This document shows positions 23,270 to 29,872 of a stretch of DNA of 29,872 nt, piece after piece. The position numbers were made by a program, and so were the translations under genes. The notes under the pieces were generated by a model, which did no database searches, was not told the DNA's origin, and worked only from the letters and a program-made list of their open reading frames with translations. Numbering within the stretch: position 1 is the stretch's first letter; the number at the start of each line of letters is the position of its first letter. This DNA comes from an uncultured Oscillospiraceae bacterium (GTDB lineage: Bacteria > Bacillota > Clostridia > Oscillospirales > Acutalibacteraceae). The stretch spans positions 1-29,872 of the forward strand of contig CAJJLZ010000030.1 in assembly GCA_905192745.1 (NCBI GenBank). Reading direction: 5' to 3'.

Positions 23270-24172
23270 ATGGAACCTCTCGTCACTCCGCAGCCGGCCG
23301 ACAGCGGCGCGGTCCGGGGGCTGATCGCCGCCCTTCGGGGACGTTACCCCTTTTTAGAGGCCGCCCCAGTGGGAAAAAGCGTCCTCGGCCGGGAAATCAT
23401 GGGCATGATCCTCGGCAGCGGACGGGAGCGTATCCTCTATACCGCCGCCTTCCACGGTCAGGAATGGCTGACGTCGCTGGTGCTTCTCCGCCTGTGCGAG
23501 GATCTCTGCGAGGCGCTTTCCCGGGATGGAACGGTAGCGGACGTGAATATTCATGAAGCGCTGGCGGGCCGCAGCCTGATCTTTATCCCCCAGATGAACC
23601 CGGACGGCGTGGATATCGCCATTCACGGCTCCGGCTCAGCCGGTCACTGCGCCCGCGCGGTGCGGGAACTGGGCGGAAACGAACCAGGGCGCTGGCAGGC
23701 CAACGCCCGCGGAGTGGATCTCAACCACAACTTTGACGCCGGATGGGCCGAGCTGCGGAAAATCGAACGGGCAAACGGCATCGACGGCCCTGCCCCCCGG
23801 CAGTATGGAGGGCCGGAACCGGAAAGCGAGCCGGAAACCCGCGCTCTGACCGGCCTTTGCCGCCGGGTACCCTTCCGCCACGTCCTCGCCCTGCATTCAC
23901 AGGGGGAGGAAATTTACTGGCGGTACGGCGAGCGCACTCCCGCCCGTTCCCGGATGATGGCGGAGGTTATGGCGGCGTCCTCCGGCTATACCGCCGCCGA
24001 CCCGGAGGGACTGGCCTCCCACGGCGGCTTCAAGGACTGGTTCATTCAGGAGACCGGACGGCCGGGCTTCACCATTGAACTGGGACGGGGGGAGAATCCC
24101 CTGCCCGCCGCCGACCTCTGCCCGGTTTATGAAAAGGCGCAGGAAATGCTGCTGCTCGCCGCGCTGATGTAA
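23270..24172 (+). CDS. M14 family zinc carboxypeptidase-like, probable gamma-D-glutamyl-diamino acid endopeptidase
   Basis: The 300-residue metallopeptidase has zinc ligands H62 and E65 (FHGQEW) and H209 (LALHSQGEE), and the catalytic glutamate E270 (FTIELGRGENP). The segment ANARGVDLNHNFDAGW resembles the M14C subgroup (YqgT/ENP1), which cuts gamma-D-glutamyl-meso-diaminopimelate bonds in cell-wall peptides. In carboxypeptidase A-type enzymes this position is DLNRNF, so H153 replaces the arginine that binds a free carboxylate. There is no signal peptide, favouring recycling of wall peptides in the cytoplasm. ATG 23270 has AAAGGA ten bases upstream; longer starts lack a site. Its stop lies one base from the stop of the convergent gene, with no terminator between. 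Confidence 0.87.
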   Translation: MEPLVTPQPADSGAVRGLIAALRGRYPFLEAAPVGKSVLGREIMGMILGSGRERILYTAAFHGQEWLTSLVLLRLCEDLCEALSRDGTVADVNIHEALAGRSLIFIPQMNPDGVDIAIHGSGSAGHCARAVRELGGNEPGRWQANARGVDLNHNFDAGWAELRKIERANGIDGPAPRQYGGPEPESEPETRALTGLCRRVPFRHVLALHSQGEEIYWRYGERTPARSRMMAEVMAASSGYTAADPEGLASHGGFKDWFIQETGRPGFTIELGRGENPLPAADLCPVYEKAQEMLLLAALM

Positions 24173-24173
24173 T

Positions 24174-24878
24174 TCAAGGATGGGGCTTCCCCTCACGATA
24201 GGCCTGCATGATATTCCGAAACACCTGTCCGCAGGAAGGGGGCGTCCAAGTGACCGCGTTCGCACCCGCGCGGATCGTTTCCCGGATGCTCTCTTCCGTC
24301 GGGCCGCCGGTTGCAATAATGGCGAGATCCGGGAATTTTTCCCGGATCGCCCGGACGATTCTTGCTGTTTCTGCGGCAGCGGAGACATTGACGATCCGCA
24401 CACCGGCCTCCACTCGGGCGGCCACGTCGTCCCGGTCGGAGGCCACCGTTACCACTACGGGAATATCGATGCGTTTCGTCAGTTCCCGCACCGTCTCATT
24501 TTCGGTCGGCGCGTTTACCACCACCCCCATCGCTCCCTGAAATTCCGCGTGAAGCGCGAGATCAATCACCCGCATCCCCTGAGTCAGACCGCCGCCTACT
24601 CCCGCAAAAACCGGCATATCCGCCGCCGTCATCACCGCCTGAGTAATCAGCGGCTGCGGGGTGAAGGGATACACGGCGATCACCGCATCCGCATTGCAGT
24701 TGCGGATAATCGCCGCGTCGGTGGTAAACACCAGCGAACGGACGGTTTTTCCAAACACCCGGATTCCCGAGCATTCCCGGATACATTCGGGCACGCGGAG
24801 CATAAAGCTGCGCAAATTCCCCTGATATTCCGGAACGCTCCCGGCACTTTCCTTTTTCAGCGCATTCCATTCATCCAA
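24174..24878 (-). CDS. Conserved TIM-barrel protein of unknown function
   Basis: The 234-residue protein reads as a (beta/alpha)8 barrel with repeated strand motifs: AVIAVYPFTPQP, MPVFAGVGGGLTQG, IPVVVTVAS and LAIIATGGPTEESIRETI. The glycine-rich GVGGG and ATGGPT loops near strand ends are typical of phosphate-binding barrels. Related proteins occur widely in Firmicutes and are often labelled just 'hydrolase'. I know no proven function. The start is TTG 24878, with AAAAGGA ten bases upstream. The frame remains open for 37 more codons upstream but those residues look non-coding. A minus-strand TACAAT at 24945-24950 could be its -10. It converges on the M14 gene. Confidence 0.8.
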   Translation of the reverse strand: MDEWNALKKESAGSVPEYQGNLRSFMLRVPECIRECSGIRVFGKTVRSLVFTTDAAIIRNCNADAVIAVYPFTPQPLITQAVMTAADMPVFAGVGGGLTQGMRVIDLALHAEFQGAMGVVVNAPTENETVRELTKRIDIPVVVTVASDRDDVAARVEAGVRIVNVSAAAETARIVRAIREKFPDLAIIATGGPTEESIRETIRAGANAVTWTPPSCGQVFRNIMQAYREGKPHP

Positions 24879-24944
24879 TGCGTTCCCATCCTTTTTGCGG
24901 CGGGAAACCGGAAACCGTCGGTGCCCGCCTTCATTTTTCTTCTC

Positions 24945-24950
24945 ATTGTA
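24945..24950 (-). promoter_or_regulatory. Possible -10 element for the TIM-barrel gene
   Basis: On the minus strand this reads TACAAT, about 67 bases before the TTG start. The -35 region (TTTTCT) is a poor match, so the call is tentative. Confidence 0.3.
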
Positions 24951-25062
24951 CTCGATTCGGCGGGGGAAGAAAAGAACTTTTTGGAACAACCCGGCATAAA
25001 AGCAAAAAAGAACGGCGCTTTTTTCTTTCCGTTGCGTTTTCTCTGTTTTTTACCGCCAGATA

Positions 25063-25071
25063 TGCTATACT
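25063..25071 (+). promoter_or_regulatory. Extended -10 promoter for the flavin reductase gene
   Basis: TGC-TATACT is a strong extended -10. The -35 region is T-rich with no good hexamer. The transcript would start near 25078, leaving an 85-nt leader. The rest of the 24879-25161 gap holds no gene. Confidence 0.6.
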
Positions 25072-25161
25072 GTTAGGGAAACCGCGGCAGCGCTCTTCAG
25101 CGGCGGCGCTTCTTTCCGCTGCAAAATGCAAACGCTGTTATTTTTGAAAGGGGCTCTTTTC

Positions 25162-25668
25162 ATGCGCAAATTTTTTGAAATTGACCCATTGGAACTTTCC
25201 GGAAATGTGTTTCGTCAGATCGGGCGGGACTGGATGCTCATCACCGCCGGAAAACCGAACGGCTTTAACACCATGACGGCAAGCTGGGGCGGTCTCGGCG
25301 TACTGTGGAACGCAAACGTCAGCTTCATCTTTGTCCGCCCCTCCCGCTATACCTATGAATTCCTGGAAAAGGAGAATTATTACTCTCTCTCCTTCTTTGA
25401 CGACGGAAACCGCCGCCCGCTGCAATTCTGCGGCGCGCATTCCGGCCGGGATACCGACAAGATTGCCGCCACGGGGCTGACCCCGGTGTTTGACGCGCCC
25501 GCTCCCTATTTTGCAGAATCCAAACTGACGCTGGTTTGCCGTAAAATGTATTATCAGGATCTGGAACCGGCGCATTTTCTCGATCCGACCATGATGAGTA
25601 CCTACCAGAACGGGGATTTCCACCGGATGTATGTCGGAGAAATCATAAAAGTGCTGAAAGCGGAATAA
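25162..25668 (+). CDS. Flavin reductase family protein
   Basis: This 168-residue protein resembles the FMN-binding split-barrel flavin reductase (PF01613-type) family. It has a strand with WMLITAGKPNGFNTMTASWGG near residues 23-43, then VRPSRYTYEFLEKENYYSLSFF, where FMN contacts are expected. Anaerobes carry many such short proteins. Roles include NAD(P)H:flavin reduction or FMN-based electron transfer, and no partner is adjacent to fix the role. ATG 25162 follows GAAAGGGG by eight bases. The gene stands alone between its own promoter and a 20-bp-stem terminator. Confidence 0.87.
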   Translation: MRKFFEIDPLELSGNVFRQIGRDWMLITAGKPNGFNTMTASWGGLGVLWNANVSFIFVRPSRYTYEFLEKENYYSLSFFDDGNRRPLQFCGAHSGRDTDKIAATGLTPVFDAPAPYFAESKLTLVCRKMYYQDLEPAHFLDPTMMSTYQNGDFHRMYVGEIIKVLKAE

Positions 25669-25785
25669 CGAAGCTTTTCTTTCTGGAGGCCTTTTCAAAA
25701 AACTGTCTGCGCCTTCTTGAAAAGTGCTGCATTCCTGACTTTCCTGTATTTGGATTTCCTTTCGGGCAACCGGTCCGCATAAAGC

Positions 25786-25837
25786 AAATCCTCTCTGATA
25801 AGGCGGGTCTCGCCTTATCAGAGAGGATTTTTTTCTT
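25786..25837 (+). terminator. Very strong intrinsic terminator
   Basis: A perfect 20-bp stem (25786-25805 with 25811-25830) has a 5-nt loop and runs into seven or more T. It ends the flavin reductase transcript and lies just past the mfd stop. A smaller inverted repeat CTTTTCAA/TTGAAAAG (25691-25698/25717-25724) lies nearer the gene. Confidence 0.93.
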
Positions 25838-25840
25838 GTT

Positions 25841-28800
25841 TTATACTTTTTGTATTTTCAGACCATCCCGATCCGTCTCCTCGGAGTCGTCCGGCCGGAC
25901 AGCCTCCAGCGCCTCCCGCAGGGTATCCAGCGGGGTAAGTCCCGGCTTGATCTTCACCGCAAAATACGGCTTGGCCCCGGCGCTGATCATCACCCGGCCT
26001 TTGAGAGCGGCGGACATCTTTGATCCGGTTTCCATATTCAGCTTCCGCTGATAGAGCAGCAGGCTGTCCTGCTGTTGTTTGACCTCGTAAATCCCCACAT
26101 CGGCCGCCATGTTGCGCAGCAGGGCCACGTCGATCAGCCCCTGCACCGCCTCCGGCGGCTCGCCGAAGCGGTCGATGAGCTCGTCGTACACATCGAGGGA
26201 ATCCTCGTGGGTGCGGATATCCGCGATACGGCGGTACACGTCCAGCCGCTGGGCGTTGGAGGAGATATAGTTTTCGGGGATATGGGCGGAAACCTGCAGG
26301 TCGATGAGGCATTCGGCTTCGCGGTTCGCGCCGGGGAGACCTTTTTCCTCGTTTACTGCCTCGCCGAGCAGGCGGAGGTACATCTCATATCCGACAGCCT
26401 CCATATGTCCGTGCTGCTGCGCGCCGAGCAGGTTGCCCGCGCCCCGGATTTCCATATCCCGCATGGCGATTTTGAAGCCAGCGCCGAATTCGGTGAATTC
26501 GCGGATCGCCTCCAGCCGTTTGGAGGCCACGTCGCTGAGCACCTTTCCCCGCACAAAGGTGAGATAGGCGAAAGCGCGGCGGGCCGAACGGCCCACCCGT
26601 CCCCGCAGCTGATGGAGCTGGGAAAGCCCGAACCGATCGGCGTTTTCAATAATCAAGGTGTTGGCGTTGGGCACGTCCACCCCGGTTTCGATGATGGTGG
26701 TGCAGACCAGCACGTCGATCTCATGCTCCAGAAGCTGCCGCCAGATATCCGAAAGCTGCTCCTCCGTCATCTTCCCATGGGCGAAGCCAACCCGCGCCTC
26801 GGGAATCCGCATCTGGATACCGGCGGCGCAGCGCTCAATGGTTTCCACCCGATTATGGAGGTAATACACCTGTCCTCCCCGGCGGAGCTCCCGCCGGATC
26901 GCGTCGGTGAGGATGCCGTTGTCGTGCTCCAGCACATAGGTCTGGACCGGACGGCGGTCCTGCGGGGCTTCCTCGATCACCGACATATCCCGGATGCCGC
27001 TCATCGCCATGTTCAGCGTCCGGGGAATGGGGGTGGCGGAGAGGGTAAGCACGTCCACGTTGGGGCGAATCTCCTTCAGCCGTTCCTTCTGGGCCACGCC
27101 GAAGCGCTGCTCCTCGTCCACAATCATCAGCCCGAGGTCGTGGAACTGTACGTCCTTCGAAAGCATCCGATGGGTGCCGACCAGAATATCCGCCTCTCCC
27201 CGGCGGAGCCGGCGGATGGTTTCCTCCTGCTGCTTCGGGGTACGGAAGCGGGACAGCATATCCACCCGCACGGGGAAGCCCTCAAACCGTTTGAGGATGG
27301 TATTATAGTGCTGAAAAGCGAGGATGGTGGTCGGTACCAGCACCGCGCACTGCTTTCCCTGAGTCACGCACTTGAAAGCGGCCCGGAGGGCGACCTCGGT
27401 TTTCCCGAAGCCCACGTCCCCGCAGAGCAGCCGGTCCATCGGGACGGAGCGTTCCATATCCGCCTTGATCTCCTCCGCACAGCGGAGCTGATCGTCGGTT
27501 TCCTCGTATTCGAACCGCCGCTCAAAATCGTACTGCCATTCCCCGTCCGGATCGAAAGCGAAGCCGGGGGTTGCCATCCGCTGGGCGTACAGGGCGATCA
27601 GTTGCTTTGCGATATCCTTCACCGCCGCGCGGACGCGGGATTTGGTTTTCTGCCACTCCTGTCCGCCAAGGCGGTGGAGCTTCACTTTTACCTCGTCTTT
27701 GGTGCCGATGTATTTGGACACCAGATCAAGCTGCGTGACCGGCACATACAGGGTATCCCCTTTATCATACTGGAGCTTGAGGTAATCCTTCACTACCCCC
27801 TGCACCTCGAGCTGATGGATGCCCTGATACAGGCCGATACCGTGGGCGGCATGAACGATGTAGTCCCCCGGCGTAAGCTCGGACAGGGAGTGAATCTCCG
27901 CCGCCTTGTCCCGCTTGGCGCGCCGCAGCTTATGCCGCCCGCCGGCCACCCGGCCGTGGGTAATGACGGCCAGCCCCGCGTCGGGATATTCCATACCGGC
28001 GGAAAGACCGCCCCGGATCACCAGCACCCGGTTTTTCACCGGCGCCTCGGGAGCGGGAGCGTACAGGGCGGGAATCCCCTGCTTTGTAAGATCGGCGGCC
28101 AGCGTTTCCGCATTTTTCGTCTCCGAACCGGCCAGCACCACGCAGGCCATCCCGCGGTGAAGCAGATCCCGCAGATCCTCCGTCAGCAAATCCAGTCCGC
28201 CGGACCATACTGGAAGTTGTCTGGCGTTTACATTATACAATGCGTTAAGCCGTATTTCACTGCCCGACCGGGCAAAGGTATCGAAAAGCACGGCGCCCCG
28301 CCGTTCCAACTCGGCCAGTACGCCGGCCTCGTCCATTGCGTAGTCGGTCAGACCACGGCAGAGCTGTCCCTCGGCCAGCAGGGTCTTGATATCCTCCTGC
28401 AGCTGCCACTGAGAAGTGCGCAGCCGTTCCCGTACCTTGGCCATTTCGGAGACGAAAAAGAGCGCGCCGTCCGCGTAATCAAACAGAGTGGCCGGCTTTT
28501 CATAAATCAGCGGAATATACCGGTCGAAGGACGCCGGCTGTCCGCCGCCCCGGAGCCGTTCGGCATCCGCCAGCAGGTTTTCCTTCGCCGCCGCGGCGTT
28601 CTTTCCCCGCAGGCCTGCGGCCAGCGCTCCGATCTTTTCCGCGAGAGTATCCGGGTCGTCGTACATGATTTCGGCGGCGGGCGGGATGGAGATCGTCTCC
28701 AGTGATTCGGTCCGCCGCTGGGACAGCAGGTCAAAATAGGACAGAGTGTCCACCGCGTCCCCCCACAGCTCAATGCGGATGGGGGCGGGGCAGTCGGCGG

Positions 28801-29347
28801 GATACACGTCCAGGATACCGCCCCGCACGGCGAACTGGCCGGGCCCCTCGATCTGATCGCAGCGTTCATACCCGGCGGCGGTGAACGCCGCCGGAAGGCT
28901 CGGCACCGGCACCGGAAGCCCGGCCCGGAGGGTAAGCGTTCTGGTCAGCAGCACGGCGGGAGGCAGGGTAAACTGCGCCGCCGCATCCACGCAGGCGACC
29001 GCGATGTCATAATCCCCCGCCGCCATCCGTGCCAGCGTTCCCAGCCGCATCTGTTCGTATTCCCGGGAGGTAGACTCCACCCGGCGGAGCGACAGATCCC
29101 TCGCCGGCAAAAACAGCGGATGAGCGCCAAACGCCGTCAGATCCTCGCACACCCGGGACGCCTCTCCCTCGTCCGCCGCCAGCAGCACCGCACGACGGTG
29201 AAGAGACGTGCAGAGGGCATACAGGAAATGCACTTTGTGGATATGCCCCAGCCCGGTCACGGCGGCGGGCAGCCGACCCGCCTGAATGTCCGCGCTCAGC
29301 CCGCTGTAGGCGGGCAGACCGGCCAATCCCCTGTCAAAGATCCCCAT
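25841..29347 (-). CDS. mfd: Transcription-repair coupling factor Mfd
   Basis: The 1168-residue protein is full length. Mfd removes RNA polymerase stalled at DNA lesions and recruits UvrA. The N-terminal third is the UvrB-like (BID) region. An RNA-polymerase-interacting CarD-like domain follows (LTPGDYIVHAAHGIGLYQG to about residue 560), then a RecG-like helicase with Walker A GDVGFGKT (K649) and DEEQRFG (D744). The C-terminal TRCF domain includes LLGAQQHGHM and a final region near residues 1000-1168. The start at 29347 has AAAGGA 11 bases upstream. The frame stays open for 83 codons upstream, but those residues do not look like Mfd. Firmicutes often have pth next to mfd; it is absent within this window. 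Confidence 0.97.
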   Translation of the reverse strand: MGIFDRGLAGLPAYSGLSADIQAGRLPAAVTGLGHIHKVHFLYALCTSLHRRAVLLAADEGEASRVCEDLTAFGAHPLFLPARDLSLRRVESTSREYEQMRLGTLARMAAGDYDIAVACVDAAAQFTLPPAVLLTRTLTLRAGLPVPVPSLPAAFTAAGYERCDQIEGPGQFAVRGGILDVYPADCPAPIRIELWGDAVDTLSYFDLLSQRRTESLETISIPPAAEIMYDDPDTLAEKIGALAAGLRGKNAAAAKENLLADAERLRGGGQPASFDRYIPLIYEKPATLFDYADGALFFVSEMAKVRERLRTSQWQLQEDIKTLLAEGQLCRGLTDYAMDEAGVLAELERRGAVLFDTFARSGSEIRLNALYNVNARQLPVWSGGLDLLTEDLRDLLHRGMACVVLAGSETKNAETLAADLTKQGIPALYAPAPEAPVKNRVLVIRGGLSAGMEYPDAGLAVITHGRVAGGRHKLRRAKRDKAAEIHSLSELTPGDYIVHAAHGIGLYQGIHQLEVQGVVKDYLKLQYDKGDTLYVPVTQLDLVSKYIGTKDEVKVKLHRLGGQEWQKTKSRVRAAVKDIAKQLIALYAQRMATPGFAFDPDGEWQYDFERRFEYEETDDQLRCAEEIKADMERSVPMDRLLCGDVGFGKTEVALRAAFKCVTQGKQCAVLVPTTILAFQHYNTILKRFEGFPVRVDMLSRFRTPKQQEETIRRLRRGEADILVGTHRMLSKDVQFHDLGLMIVDEEQRFGVAQKERLKEIRPNVDVLTLSATPIPRTLNMAMSGIRDMSVIEEAPQDRRPVQTYVLEHDNGILTDAIRRELRRGGQVYYLHNRVETIERCAAGIQMRIPEARVGFAHGKMTEEQLSDIWRQLLEHEIDVLVCTTIIETGVDVPNANTLIIENADRFGLSQLHQLRGRVGRSARRAFAYLTFVRGKVLSDVASKRLEAIREFTEFGAGFKIAMRDMEIRGAGNLLGAQQHGHMEAVGYEMYLRLLGEAVNEEKGLPGANREAECLIDLQVSAHIPENYISSNAQRLDVYRRIADIRTHEDSLDVYDELIDRFGEPPEAVQGLIDVALLRNMAADVGIYEVKQQQDSLLLYQRKLNMETGSKMSAALKGRVMISAGAKPYFAVKIKPGLTPLDTLREALEAVRPDDSEETDRDGLKIQKV

Positions 29348-29640
29348 AACCAATTCTGTCCTTTCCGGGTCGTATGCCCGAAAAGGGGCATAAACCAATA
29401 TCAATAAAACTTCCGCCCGGACAAAGCCTTCCGAACGCCCGCCTTTTCCCGGACCGGTCTCACGCCGAAAGGCGGGGAAGGCCGCCGCCCTCTCCGCCTG
29501 ACTTCCGTGCCCTTCGGTTTCGTTTTCCCGTGCTCCGGCCATTCTCCTTATAGGATACGGGAAGATCTCCACGAAAATGACCGATTCCGGCCGCATCGCG
29601 CTCTTTTTTTCGTCCGGGAATGTCTATTCTCAAGCGGGAA
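29348..29640 (-). other. Region upstream of mfd without a recognised gene
   Basis: No gene is convincing here although the mfd frame stays open to 29596. On the minus strand TATAAG (29552-29547) with TTCGTG 17 bp upstream (29575-29570) is a weak candidate promoter. TGCCC/GGGCA near 29375-29390 forms a small hairpin in the presumed leader. Confidence 0.3.
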
Positions 29641-29701
29641 TAGGCAGAGTGTCAAAGAAGTCGCCTTGCAAAAAATGTTGCACAGTAAAGTTTTCGTCTA
29701 C

Positions 29702-29818
29702 CTTTTTCAAAAAGTGGCGGGGTACCGGGGCAAGGCCCCGGTTCGCCCTCCGTGGAGGGCGAAATCCTCTCAAAAGAAGCGCAGGAGGGGTGAAAAATGT
29801 CCCGGTGGGACATTTTTC
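29702..29818. repeat. Cluster of four perfect hairpins, possible intergenic repeat element
   Basis: Four inverted repeats follow one another: CTTTTT-C-AAAAAG (29702-29714), ACCGGGGC-AAG-GCCCCGGT (29724-29742), CGCCCTC-CGTG-GAGGGCG (29744-29761) and GAAAAATGTCCC-GGT-GGGACATTTTTC (29792-29818). No coding frame is convincing. The order of a T/A hairpin, then two GC hairpins, reminds me of dispersed intergenic repeats in clostridial genomes, but I cannot check that here. The last hairpin resembles in form the one in the left-end repeats. Confidence 0.65.
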
Positions 29819-29872
29819 GGTGGGGAACCCTCGCCGTGTATATGTCAACAAGGGAAACAGTTTGATTAAGGA

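Noticed and set aside
26075..28705. Very long open frame on the plus strand (876 codons) inside mfd
   Set aside because: It lies opposite a full-length, motif-complete Mfd and has no recognisable domain. High GC suppresses stop codons on the opposite strand.
29630..29851. Short protein gene at the right edge
   Set aside because: The frames on both strands run through strong hairpins, lack ribosome binding sites and look unlike protein. A non-coding repeat explains the region better.

Overview
The window is GC-rich bacterial DNA with strong AGGAGG-type ribosome binding sites, short gaps and sigma-A-like promoters. The gene set includes a GlpA/GlpB-like pair with a DUF1667 protein, IorAB, Firmicutes-type PaaK proteins, and several genes read from TTG or GTG. 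I infer a high-GC anaerobic member of the Clostridia (Bacillota), probably Oscillospiraceae-like. No rRNA, tRNA, CRISPR array, insertion sequence or phage gene is visible.

Layout. 1-349: four tandem copies of an 88-89 bp hairpin-rich repeat. 528-3773: a tightly overlapping redox operon of an FAD oxidoreductase with a BFD-type [2Fe-2S] domain, a second FAD/NAD oxidoreductase and a DUF1667 protein. 3877-4671 (-): a membrane protein. 4878-10461: carbohydrate genes, a GH38 alpha-mannosidase and a GH13 maltogenic amylase/neopullulanase-type enzyme, then a class-C beta-lactamase-fold serine hydrolase. 10652-13079: an ABC half-transporter and a zinc-dependent phospholipase C-like protein. 13196-14116 (-): an AraC-type regulator, divergent from an SSS-family sodium/solute symporter (14607-16181). 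16582-21861: paaK - iorA - iorB - paaK. 21936-25668: a possible ADP-ribosyltransferase-fold protein, a Nudix hydrolase, an M14 peptidase, a TIM-barrel protein and a flavin reductase family protein. 25841-29347 (-): Mfd. The right edge holds a cluster of perfect hairpins.

The most coherent system is at 13196-21861. Two different aryl-acid CoA ligases flank both subunits of indolepyruvate:ferredoxin oxidoreductase, next to a symporter and an AraC regulator. Together they could take up an aryl acid, activate it to aryl-acetyl-CoA, and interconvert that with the aryl-pyruvate using ferredoxin. This would salvage or degrade aromatic amino acids. The substrates are inferred.

Regulation of this region looks layered. 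A perfect 12-bp dyad follows the symporter promoter. TAAAGC-type repeats lie at both the symporter and first-ligase promoters. A strong intrinsic terminator with six T residues sits inside the roughly 200-nt leader of the first ligase, 32 bp before its start codon, which points to transcription attenuation by a leader I cannot assign to a known class. All boundaries, promoters and structures were read by eye.
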